Positions 33,407 to 41,351 of a stretch of DNA of 64,000 bases are shown here, in pieces. The stretch is from contig JAUNEG010000003.1 of assembly GCA_030525685.1 (NCBI GenBank), forward strand, positions 36,735 to 100,734, read 5' to 3'. The notes under the pieces were generated by a model. It had not been told where the DNA came from and made no database searches. It was given only the letters and a program-made list of their open reading frames with translations. Each line of letters opens with the position of its first letter. The first letter of the stretch is position 1. Source of the DNA: Atopobiaceae bacterium. GTDB taxonomy: Bacteria > Actinomycetota > Coriobacteriia > Coriobacteriales > Atopobiaceae. The position numbers and the translations under genes were made by a program.

Positions 33407-35629
33407 CTACAGGTGCAGCACGCGGTCCTTGATCTCCTCGGTGCGGCCCTGGTTCCAGAACTGGGTGCCGATGTAGCCGCAGGTGCGACGCGCGACGTTC
33501 ATCTTGGACTGGTCGCGGTTCCCGCAGTGCGGGCACTCCCAGACGAGCTTGCCGTCGTCCTCCACGAGCTGGATCTCCCCGTCGTAGCCGCACACCTGGC
33601 AGTAGTCGCTCTTGGTGTTGAGCTCGGCGTACATGATGTGGTCGTAGATGTACTGCATGACGGAGATGACGGCCTCGAGGTTGTCCTGCATGTCCGGCAC
33701 CTCCACGTAGGAGATGGCCCCGCCGGGAGAGAGGCGCTGGAACTCGGACTCGAAGCGCAGCTTGGTGAAGGCGTCGATCTCCTCGGTCACGTGGACGTGG
33801 TAGCTGTTGGTGATGTAGCCCTTGTCCGTGATGCCCGGGATGATGCCAAAGCGGCGCTGGAGGCACTTGGCGAACTTGTAGGTGGTGGACTCGAGTGGCG
33901 TGCCGTAGAGCGAGTAGTCAATGTTCTCCGCGGCCTTCCACTCGGCGCACTTGTCGTTCATGCGCTGCATGACGGCGAGCGCGAACGGCGTGGCCTCCTC
34001 GTCGGTGTGGCTGTGGCCGGTCATGGCCTTGACGCACTCGTAGAGGCCCGCGTAGCCGAGCGAGATCGTGGAGTAGCCGCCGTAGAGCAGCTTGTCGATC
34101 TTCTCGCCCTTCTTGAGGCGCGCGAGGGCGCCGTACTGCCACAGGATCGGCGCGGCATCCGAGGTGGTGCCGAGCAGGCGCTCGTGACGGCAGCGCAGGG
34201 CGCGGTGGCAGAGCTCCAGGCGCTCGTCGAAGACCCTCCAGAACTCGTCCATGTCGTGGTGGGCGGAGAGCGCCACGTCCACGAGGTTGATGGTCACGAC
34301 GCCCTGGTTGAAGCGGCCGTAGTACTTGGGCTTGCCGGGCTCCCAGTTACCGGCGTTGGACACGTTGTCGAAGCCGTTGCCCGAGCGGTCCGGGGTGAGG
34401 AAGGAGCGGCAGCCCATGCAGGTGTAGCAGTCTCCGTTGCCCTCGGTCTCGCCCTTGGAGAGCTTGTACTCCTTCATCTTCTTCTCGGAGATGTAGTCCG
34501 GCACCATGCGCCTGGCCGTGCACGTGGCCGCGAGCTTGGTGAGGTAGAAGTACGGGGTGCCCTCGCGGACGTTGTCCTCCTCGAGCACGTAGATGAGCTT
34601 CGGGAAGGCGGGCGTGATCCAGACGCCCTCCTCGTTCTTGACGCCCTCGTAGCGCTGCTTGAGCATCTCCTCGATGCACATGGCCAGGTCGGCCTTCTCG
34701 CGCTCGTTCTTGGCCTCGTTGAGGTACATGAAGACCGTGATGAACGGCGCCTGGCCGTTGGTGGTCATGAGGGTGACGACCTGGTACTGGATGGTCTGGA
34801 CGCCGCGGGCGATCTCCTCGCGGACGCGCTTCTCGACGATCTCGGAGATCTTCTCCTCGCCGGGATGGGCGTCGATGGCCTCCATCTCGGCCTCCACCTG
34901 GCGGCGGATCTTCTGGCGCGAGACGTCGACGAACGGCGCGAGGTGCGTGAGCGAGATGGACTGGCCGCCGTACTGGCAGGAGGCCACCTGGGCGATGATT
35001 TGCGTGGCGATGTTGCAGGCGGTGGAGAAGCTGTGCGGGCGCTCGATGAGCGTGCCGGAGATCACCGTGCCGTTCTGCAGCATGTCCTCGAGGTTCACGA
35101 GGTCGCAGTTGTGCATGTGCTGGGCGAAGTAGTCGGAGTCGTGGAAGTGGATGATGCCCTCGTTGTGGGCCTCCACGACCTCGGCGGGGAGCAGCTCGCG
35201 CATCGTGAGGTCCTTGGAGACCTCGCCGGCCATGTAGTCGCGCTGGACGGAGACGACGGTGGGGTTCTTGTTGGAGTTCTCCTGCTTGACCTCCTCGTTG
35301 TTGCACTCGATGAGGGCGAGGATCTTGTCGTCCGTCGTGTTCTTGTGGCGCCTCTGGTTCTGCACGTAGCGGTAGATGATGTACTTGCGGGCGACCTCGA
35401 AGTGGTGCAGGCCCATGAGCTGGTCCTCGACGAGGTCCTGGACCTCCTCGACGGTGACAGTGTGGCCGGCCTCCATGCACTCGTCGGTGACGTTGAGGGA
35501 GGCGAACTTGACCTCGCGCTCGGTGAGGCGCTCGCTGGCGGGCACCTCGGCGTTGGCCGCGCGGATGGCGTTCTCGATCTTCGAGATGTCGAAGGCGACC
35601 TCTGAGCCGTTGCGCTTGATAATCTTCAT
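33407..35629 (-). CDS. nrdD: anaerobic (class III) ribonucleoside-triphosphate reductase
   Basis: 740 residues. An N-terminal ATP-cone (KIIKRNGSEVAFDISKIENAI, residues 1-90) mediates allosteric control. The radical site is the glycine in RRTCGYIGTQFWNQGR close to the C-terminus, preceded by the zinc site CQVCGY...CPHCGN. It reduces NTPs using formate in the known class. GGAGAGG precedes ATG 35629. Paired NrdR boxes lie 70-117 bp upstream. The presence of class III only (no nrdAB or nrdJ here) agrees with an anaerobic lifestyle. Confidence 0.97.
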   Translation of the reverse strand: MKIIKRNGSEVAFDISKIENAIRAANAEVPASERLTEREVKFASLNVTDECMEAGHTVTVEEVQDLVEDQLMGLHHFEVARKYIIYRYVQNQRRHKNTTDDKILALIECNNEEVKQENSNKNPTVVSVQRDYMAGEVSKDLTMRELLPAEVVEAHNEGIIHFHDSDYFAQHMHNCDLVNLEDMLQNGTVISGTLIERPHSFSTACNIATQIIAQVASCQYGGQSISLTHLAPFVDVSRQKIRRQVEAEMEAIDAHPGEEKISEIVEKRVREEIARGVQTIQYQVVTLMTTNGQAPFITVFMYLNEAKNEREKADLAMCIEEMLKQRYEGVKNEEGVWITPAFPKLIYVLEEDNVREGTPYFYLTKLAATCTARRMVPDYISEKKMKEYKLSKGETEGNGDCYTCMGCRSFLTPDRSGNGFDNVSNAGNWEPGKPKYYGRFNQGVVTINLVDVALSAHHDMDEFWRVFDERLELCHRALRCRHERLLGTTSDAAPILWQYGALARLKKGEKIDKLLYGGYSTISLGYAGLYECVKAMTGHSHTDEEATPFALAVMQRMNDKCAEWKAAENIDYSLYGTPLESTTYKFAKCLQRRFGIIPGITDKGYITNSYHVHVTEEIDAFTKLRFESEFQRLSPGGAISYVEVPDMQDNLEAVISVMQYIYDHIMYAELNTKSDYCQVCGYDGEIQLVEDDGKLVWECPHCGNRDQSKMNVARRTCGYIGTQFWNQGRTEEIKDRVLHL

Positions 35630-35652
35630 GGCGACCTCTCCTCGTGGTGCTC

Positions 35653-35680
35653 GCCGCGGTCCGCGGCGGGTGCTTTTTTG
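35653..35680. other. hairpin with T run in the nrdD leader
   Basis: GCCGCGG-t-CCGCGGC followed on the plus strand by GGGTGCTTTTTT. It lies between the NrdR boxes and the nrdD start. It may terminate antisense transcription, or structure the nrdD 5' leader on the minus strand. Confidence 0.4.
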
Positions 35681-35698
35681 CGTGCAGAGACTACTATG

Positions 35699-35746
35699 CC
35701 ACAACGAGTTGTGGTTGGCGTCGTGAAAAGACACAAAATATTGTTG
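35699..35746 (-). promoter_or_regulatory. tandem NrdR boxes upstream of nrdD
   Basis: Box 1 is the perfect dyad CCACAACgaGTTGTGG (35699-35714). Box 2 is ACACAAAATATTGTTG (35731-35746), matching about 13 of 16 positions of the known NrdR consensus ACACWATATWTWGTGT. Their centres are 32 bp apart, about three helical turns, which is the usual arrangement. NrdR itself is not in this window. Confidence 0.65.
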
Positions 35747-35930
35747 AGAACCTGCTCAATGCTGTCGATAAGTCATATCCGCGCAGGTAAGGAAAATGCG
35801 TCTGGAAAAAGCATTTCTTTAACCTGTGGAGGAGTCATCCGTGAACGCTCTGAAACGTCCGCGAGCGGCGGGCCGGGGGAGGCGCCCCGTTGGGCTACAG
35901 TGGGAGCGAGAAGGACCACGGGAGGGTGAG

Positions 35931-37091
35931 ATGGAGTTCTCGACGCGGCTGGACCTGTTCGGTGACGAGGTGTTCGCGGTGCTCAACGCACGTCGGCGCG
36001 AGCTGGAGGCGGCGGGGCGCAGGGTCTTTGACCTCTCGGTGGGGACGCCCGACTTCGAGCCGCCAGCGCACGTCGTCGAGGCCCTGCGCGCGAGCGCCGC
36101 GGACCCGGGCAACTGGAAGTACTCGCTCCACGACAAGGACGAGCTCCTCGACGCCGTCTGCGCCTACTACGAGAGCCGCTACGGCGTCGCGGGGATCACG
36201 CGCGACATGGTGATGAGCTGCCGCGGCACCCAGGAGGGCCTCGTCCACGTGTGCTCGGCGCTCTGCGACGCGGGCGACGTGGCGCTCGTCCCCGACCCGT
36301 GCTACCCCGTCTTCCAGAACGCGACGCTGCTCGCCGGCGCCCGCCCCCACTACTACCGCCTCACGGCCGAGCATGGCTTCCTGCCGCATCTCGCGGACGT
36401 GAGCGCCGAGGTGGCCGACACCGCGAGGTACCTGATCGTCTCGCTTCCCGCCAACCCCGTGGGGTCGGTGGGGACGCCGGAGGTCTACGAGGAGGTCATC
36501 GCCTTCGCGCGCGAGCACGACCTCGTCGTCATCCACGACAACGCTTACTCCGACATCGTCTTCGACGGGCCCGCGGGAGGCTCGTTCCTCTCGTACCCCG
36601 GGGCGCTCGACGTGGGCGTCGAGTTCCTCTCGCTGTCCAAGTCCTTCAACGTGACGGGCGCGCGCCTGTCCCTCCTCGTGGGCCGGCCCGACGTGGTGGC
36701 AGCGGCGAGGATGCTCCGCGGCCAGATCGACTTCGGCATGTTCTATCCCGAGCAGGACGCCGCCATCGCGGCGCTCACCGGCCCGCGCGACCAGGTCGAG
36801 CACCAGCGCAGGCTCTACCAGGAGCGCCGCGACGCCCTCTGCGACGGGCTCGAGGAGATCGGCTGGGAGCGGCCCAACGCTCACGGCTCCATGTTCGTGT
36901 GGGCGCGCATCCCGGGAGGCCGCACGGACTCGGCCGCCTTCGCGCTCGAGCTCATGGAGCGCGCCGGCGTCATCGTGACGCCGGGGTCGAGCTTCGGGCC
37001 GTCGGGCGAGGGCTACGTGCGCATGGCGCTCGTGCTGCCGCCCGCGCAGCTTCGCGAGGTCGTCGCGGCCATCGACGCCGCCGGAGTGTAG
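35931..37091 (+). CDS. class I/II aminotransferase, LL-DAP/alanine aminotransferase-like
   Basis: 386 residues, fold type I. The start FDLSVGTPDFEPPAHVVEAL, the central LPANPVGSVG and DNAYSDIVFDG, and the PLP lysine in SLSKSFNVTGARL place it near the DapC/DapL and alanine aminotransferase branch. It transfers amino groups between amino and 2-oxo acids; whether it makes LL-diaminopimelate or another amino acid cannot be told. ATG 35931 follows GGAGGGTG. A candidate -10, TACAGT preceded by GC, is at 35896. The nitroreductase follows after 9 bp. Confidence 0.85.
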   Translation: MEFSTRLDLFGDEVFAVLNARRRELEAAGRRVFDLSVGTPDFEPPAHVVEALRASAADPGNWKYSLHDKDELLDAVCAYYESRYGVAGITRDMVMSCRGTQEGLVHVCSALCDAGDVALVPDPCYPVFQNATLLAGARPHYYRLTAEHGFLPHLADVSAEVADTARYLIVSLPANPVGSVGTPEVYEEVIAFAREHDLVVIHDNAYSDIVFDGPAGGSFLSYPGALDVGVEFLSLSKSFNVTGARLSLLVGRPDVVAAARMLRGQIDFGMFYPEQDAAIAALTGPRDQVEHQRRLYQERRDALCDGLEEIGWERPNAHGSMFVWARIPGGRTDSAAFALELMERAGVIVTPGSSFGPSGEGYVRMALVLPPAQLREVVAAIDAAGV

Positions 37092-37100
37092 GGGGAAGCC

Positions 37101-37688
37101 ATGGACCAGAGGGAGTTCGTCGAGCTCGTTGCCGCCTCGCGGACATACCGCCGCTTCGACGAGACGCGGCCCGTCACCCGCAGTCAGCTCGAGGCGCTCG
37201 TGGGGGCCGCCCGCCTGGCGCCCTCGGCCAACAACCGGCAGCGGCTCCGCTTCCACCTGAGCGTCGGGCCCGAGGCCCTGCTGGTCGAGTCCCACCATCG
37301 CTGGGCGGCCCTGCTCAAGGACTGGGACGGCCCGGCCGAGGGCGAGCGGCCCACGGGCTACGTGACCATAGCCGGACCCGAGGGCGCCCGCACGAACGGC
37401 ATGGTCAACCAGGACGCGGGGATCGCCGCCCAGACCGTCATGCTCGCCGCGCGGGCCGCCGGGCTCGTGGGCTGCATGGTCGCGAGCTTCGACGCCGAGC
37501 TCGCTCCGGCCCTCGGCCTCGCCGAGAAGGGCCTCGAGCCGCTCGTCCTCTGCGCGCTCGGCTATCCCGCGCCCGACGAGCGGGTGGTCCTCGAGCCCGC
37601 CACCATCGAGCACGGCATCACCTACTGGCGCGACGCCGACGGCGTGCACCACGTGCCCAAGCTCGCCGTGGAGGACCTTCTCGTCTAG
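37101..37688 (+). CDS. nitroreductase family flavoprotein
   Basis: 195 residues, with the NTR-family core SRTYRRFDETRPV, ARLAPSANNRQRLRFHL, AQTVMLAARAAGLVGCMVASF and a C-terminal LALGYPAPDE-like segment. It is expected to bind FMN and use NAD(P)H; substrate not predictable. GGGGGAAGCC precedes the ATG. In an operon with the aminotransferase. The stop is 15 bp before the 37.7-kb repeat array. Confidence 0.88.
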   Translation: MDQREFVELVAASRTYRRFDETRPVTRSQLEALVGAARLAPSANNRQRLRFHLSVGPEALLVESHHRWAALLKDWDGPAEGERPTGYVTIAGPEGARTNGMVNQDAGIAAQTVMLAARAAGLVGCMVASFDAELAPALGLAEKGLEPLVLCALGYPAPDERVVLEPATIEHGITYWRDADGVHHVPKLAVEDLLV

Positions 37689-37703
37689 GAGCGGGACGGC
37701 TGC

Positions 37704-37976
37704 GTCCGGGAATCGGCGAAGTTCCCGCCCGCGGGCGAGCTGCCGTCCCGGAATCGGCGACGTTCCCCGCCGCCGCGGCCGTCGTGTCCCGGAATCGGGG
37801 ACCTTCTCGCCCACGGGCGCGCCTCTGTCCGGGAATCGGCGACCTTCCCCCGCCGCCGCGGCTCCGTTCCGAGGAACCTCCCGGATTCCTGGACGAGAAG
37901 AGCGGCGGGCACGGGAACTCCGGCGATTCCGGGACGAGAAGGGCGGCGGGCCCGAGAATCCCGGCGATTACGGGAC
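37704..37976. repeat. seven-unit 41-bp-period inverted repeat array, family B
   Basis: Four direct units beginning GTCC(C/G)GGAATCGGCGA start at 37704, 37745, 37786 and 37827, exactly 41 bp apart. Three inverted units ending GGATTCCTGGAC, CGATTCCGGGAC and CGATTACGGGAC finish at 37894, 37935 and 37976, again exactly 41 bp apart. The core is about 24 bp and the rest of each unit is variable GC-rich sequence. The array fills the whole gap between convergent genes. The same family and spacing recur at 46392-46623. Confidence 0.95.
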
Positions 37977-37982
37977 GGCCCG

Positions 37983-40904
37983 CTAGCTGAGCTCGGTCAC
38001 CGAGTCGAAGTCGACGCCGCAGGCCTCGACGGCGCCGCGGCCGCCGAAGACGCAGACGCCCCGCGCGGTCCCCTCGTCGGCGAGCGCCGCGGCGAGGGCG
38101 CGCACGTCGTCGGCCGTGACGGAGAGCTCCTGGGCACGCACCTCGTCGCGCCAGCCCGCGGGGCGGGCGCAGAATCGGGCCACGTCCTGGCGCCGGGCGA
38201 GCTGCCGGGGCTTCACGGGCGCATCGTGGGACGCGACCGTGGCCACGATGTAGCCGTCCAGCTCCGCCGGGGTGCCGTCCCAGCCGGCCAGCCACGCCGC
38301 CGCGGCGTCGTAGCGCGCGAGCGTCGCGTCGACGGACGGGTCGCGGTACGACCAGAACTGCCGGAGCCCCTCGGTCGAGCGCTTGAAGCCCACGCCGTAG
38401 GCACCGCCCTTCACGCGCACCTCGTTCCAGAGGTAGTCAAAGGAGAGGGCGCGCGTGGCGACCTGCCAGGCGCCGACGGTCCCGGCGTCCGCCGCGGAGG
38501 GGCCAGAGCCCTGTGCGACGTAGGCGACGTCGGAGGGGATGACGAAGGCCTCGCGCCTCGCGCCGCGCGCCGGGACGACGAGGCGCCGGGCGACGTCGGC
38601 CGCCGGGAGGGCGAGCGTGCCCCCGCGCTCCCAGAACCGGGCGCGGTCGGACGCGGGGCCCGTGAAGCTCACGGTGACGTTCCCCGCGGTGAAGATGTGC
38701 GCGCACAGCGAGGAGAGGCGACCCGGCAGCCCGCCGGCCCGCTCGTCCCAGTGCTCGAGCAGCTCGCGCAGGAAGAGGTAGTAGTCGACGCCGCCCATGG
38801 CGCCTGAGGCGCACGCGGCAGCCGAGAAGTACGTGCTCGTGCGGCCGAGCGCCGCCGAGTGGCCCGAGCTCACGTAGTACTGCTCGAGCGCGACGCGGCG
38901 CTGCGTCAGGATGTCGCGGACGCGGGCGAGGTCGGTGAAGTCCGTCTCGCCCCACACCTCGTGCGGGAGGTCGCAGAGCGCGTCGGCCTTCTCGGCGAGC
39001 GCCGAGGCGCCCACCACGAGCGTGGGGGCGGCGAAGGAGAGGTCGTCGTCGCGCGTGTAGGTCTCGACGAAGAAGTCGAGCCCGCCGAGGTTCGTCTCCA
39101 CGAGGGTGTCCAGCTCGGAGGCGCTGCGACGGGTCGTGGCCAGGCGGCCGAGCAGGTCGGAGAGCAGCCCGACGTAGGGAAGGTCGTCGAACTCGAGGCA
39201 GCGCAGGTCGAAGTAGTGGTAGACGTAGTCGATCCCGTGGGTGTCGAGCTCGTGGCCCACGCAGGGTAGGGGTGCCTCTACGTCCACGGGAGCCGGCTCG
39301 GCCGGCGCGGGGCCGATGTCGGAGACCCTGAGCATCGGCAGCGTCGCGAGCGCCTCCGGCGTGTCGGGCGCCTCCTGCTCCGCGCGCAGGGCGTCGACCT
39401 CGGCCCTCACGGCCTCGACGTCCTTCTCGTCCATGCCCTCGCGCAGGCGGGCGAGCTCGGCTGCCTCATCGTCGGCGTCGCCCTCGGTCACGGGCACGAG
39501 CTCGACCTCGGCGCAGTGGGCGCTTTCGCAGACCACCTCGCGCAGCAGCCGCTCGAAGAGCCCCTCGTCAAGGCCGCGCTTGAGCTCGGCGAGCGCGTCC
39601 TCGTAGCGGAGGTAGTCGACCGGGCCTCCGTCGTCGTAGAGCCAGCTCGACATCGACTGGATGGCGAGCGCCACGCCGTCGGGGTAGCCGCCCCAGTCGC
39701 CCTCGCGCAGGTTGAACTCCGCCTGGGCGAGCGACGCCTCGAGCTTGTCGCGGGGGATGCCGCCCTCGGCGAGCTCGGCGCAGGTGGACTCCACGAGCGC
39801 GCGGAACCTCTCGCCCGCGCCCTCGCGCAGCCCCTTGAGCGTGAACATGACCTGCGGCTGCAGGACGCCGTCGACCAGCATGGCGGAGAAGTCGTCGGCG
39901 AGGCCCGCGTCCAGGACGCGCCGCTTGAGGGGGGACTCGTTGGACCCGCAGAGGGCGTCGAGCAGGACGTCCGCGGCCAGCACGCGGGTGCGGTCGGCGG
40001 CGGCCCCGATCACGTACGAGAGACCGATCTCGGCGTTGCCCGGCGCCGTCGCCATGCGCACCTCCGTGCGTGCGGCGCGCACGGGCGCCTGGAGCGCGAG
40101 CGGGTTGGGCGCGCCCGCACCGCGCTCGGCCGCGCCACGAAGCGCCTCGTCCACGAGGGCGAGCTCGCGGTCCACGTCCAGGTCGCCGTAGAGGAAGACG
40201 TAGGCGTTGGACGGCGCGTAGTGCCGCGCGTGGTTGTCGAGGAACGCCTCGTAGGTGAGGGTGGGGATGGCGCGCGGGTTGCCGCCCGACTCGTGGCGGT
40301 AGCAGGTGTCCGGGAAGAGCGCGCGCGTGAGGGCCTGGTAGAGCACGTCGTCGGGGTCGGAGAGCGCGCCCTTCATCTCGTTCAGGACCACGCCGTTGTA
40401 GCTGAGCGCGCCGTCCTCGTCGGCCTCCAGGTGCCAGCCCTCCTGCTCGAAGATCCTCGGGCGGTGCCAGATCGCGGGGTGCAGCACGGCGTCCAGGTAG
40501 ACGCCCATGAGGTTCTCGAGGTCGGCGGTGTTGGTGGAGGCCACGGGGTACATGGTCTTGTCGGGGAACGTCATGGCGTTCAGGAACGTCTGCATGCTCG
40601 TCTTGAGCAGGTTGACGAAGGGCTCCTTCACCGGGTAGTGCTCCGACCCGCAGAGCACCGAGTGCTCCAGGATGTGGAAGACGCCGGTGTCGTCGGCCGG
40701 CGGCGTCTTGAAGCTGATCGCGAATGCCTTGTTGGCGTCCGCGCAGGCGAGCCAGAGCGCGCGGGCGCCGGTGGCCTCGTGGCGCATGACGTAGGCGCAG
40801 CCCGAGAGCTCGGGGATCGGCTCGACGGACATGATGACGAACCCGGCATGGGCGGTGCCCACGGCGAGCTCGCCGCGCGGCTCGATGAAGCTCTTCTCGG
40901 CCAT
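37983..40904 (-). CDS. M16C family zinc metalloprotease (Cym1/PreP/falcilysin-like)
   Basis: 973 residues, the full length of M16C enzymes. The inverted zinc motif HxxEH is HILEH in GVFHILEHSVLCGS near residue 55; the downstream glutamate lies in NEMKGALSDPD. A charged coiled linker (residues about 490-530) joins the two M16 halves. These proteases degrade peptides inside a closed chamber, in the cytoplasm for bacterial members. ATG 40904 is preceded by CAGGGAGAAG. The stop is 7 bp from the 37.7-kb repeat array. Confidence 0.92.
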   Translation of the reverse strand: MAEKSFIEPRGELAVGTAHAGFVIMSVEPIPELSGCAYVMRHEATGARALWLACADANKAFAISFKTPPADDTGVFHILEHSVLCGSEHYPVKEPFVNLLKTSMQTFLNAMTFPDKTMYPVASTNTADLENLMGVYLDAVLHPAIWHRPRIFEQEGWHLEADEDGALSYNGVVLNEMKGALSDPDDVLYQALTRALFPDTCYRHESGGNPRAIPTLTYEAFLDNHARHYAPSNAYVFLYGDLDVDRELALVDEALRGAAERGAGAPNPLALQAPVRAARTEVRMATAPGNAEIGLSYVIGAAADRTRVLAADVLLDALCGSNESPLKRRVLDAGLADDFSAMLVDGVLQPQVMFTLKGLREGAGERFRALVESTCAELAEGGIPRDKLEASLAQAEFNLREGDWGGYPDGVALAIQSMSSWLYDDGGPVDYLRYEDALAELKRGLDEGLFERLLREVVCESAHCAEVELVPVTEGDADDEAAELARLREGMDEKDVEAVRAEVDALRAEQEAPDTPEALATLPMLRVSDIGPAPAEPAPVDVEAPLPCVGHELDTHGIDYVYHYFDLRCLEFDDLPYVGLLSDLLGRLATTRRSASELDTLVETNLGGLDFFVETYTRDDDLSFAAPTLVVGASALAEKADALCDLPHEVWGETDFTDLARVRDILTQRRVALEQYYVSSGHSAALGRTSTYFSAAACASGAMGGVDYYLFLRELLEHWDERAGGLPGRLSSLCAHIFTAGNVTVSFTGPASDRARFWERGGTLALPAADVARRLVVPARGARREAFVIPSDVAYVAQGSGPSAADAGTVGAWQVATRALSFDYLWNEVRVKGGAYGVGFKRSTEGLRQFWSYRDPSVDATLARYDAAAAWLAGWDGTPAELDGYIVATVASHDAPVKPRQLARRQDVARFCARPAGWRDEVRAQELSVTADDVRALAAALADEGTARGVCVFGGRGAVEACGVDFDSVTELS

Positions 40905-40938
40905 GTTCTTCTCCCTGGACGCGATTCTCACAAGGACG

Positions 40939-40944
40939 AGCATA
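40939..40944 (-). promoter_or_regulatory. candidate -10 element of the M16C gene
   Basis: Reads GC-TATGCT on the minus strand, 35 bp before the start codon. Confidence 0.45.
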
Positions 40945-40996
40945 GCGCAGGCGGACCGTGGTAGGCTATCGACCGTTGTGCGAGACGGGAGGGCGC

Positions 40997-41163
40997 GTGG
41001 GCGAGAAGAGCGACGAGCAGAGGAGGCGCATCCGCCGCGGCGGCGATGACGGAGCGCGGGCGCGAGCAGCTCGTCGGCGTGTGGCGAAGCCCGCGCGCCC
41101 TTCTCGATCGCGGAGATCGTGGGCTTCGTGCTCATCATCGTCATGGTGTACCTCACGGCGTAG
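40997..41163 (+). pseudogene. small single-span membrane protein with a frameshift
   Basis: GTG 40997, preceded by GGGAGGG, opens a basic region MGEKSDEQRRRIRRGGDDG. Near 41098 the frame that continues sensibly shifts by one base and gives PFSIAEIVGFVLIIVMVYLTA, a transmembrane helix ending at TAG 41163. The 167-nt length is one base short of a multiple of three; one C missing from the CCC stretch before CTTCTCG would explain it. Intact, it would be about 55 residues. Function unknown. Confidence 0.5.
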
Positions 41164-41178
41164 CGCGCGGGGCGCTCT

Positions 41179-41329
41179 GGTTAGAAATACCGGCTCGTCC
41201 CCCTCTGACCGGCCGATCGGGTTAGAAATACCGGCTCGTCCCCCTCGGAAGGCGTTCTCAGAGGGGGACGAGCCGGTGGTTTTAACCCAGTGGGCGAGAA
41301 GAACGGGGACGAGCCGGTGGTTTTAACCC
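41179..41329. repeat. four-arm 41-bp-period inverted repeat array, family A
   Basis: Direct copies GGTTAGAAATACCGG...GTCCCCCTC (41179-41205 and 41219-41246) are identical over 27 bp and 41 bp apart. Inverted copies GGGGACGAGCCGG...TTTTAACCC (41261-41288 and 41304-41329) are identical to each other over 25 bp and 41 bp apart. It is the same family and layout as 1535-1686, and lies between convergent genes. Confidence 0.95.
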
Positions 41330-41351
41330 GCCGTACGATATGGCGGTCGGC

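Noticed and set aside
4663..35790. Recurring GCAGGTAAnnAAA pieces at about 4665, 8746 and 35783
   Set aside because: Three short, imperfect matches without common position or structure; not distinguishable from chance by eye.
37704..37976. CRISPR-like array (regular repeat period)
   Set aside because: Units have opposite orientations in the two halves, the 'spacers' are only about 17 bp of GC-rich variable sequence, and no cas genes are present.
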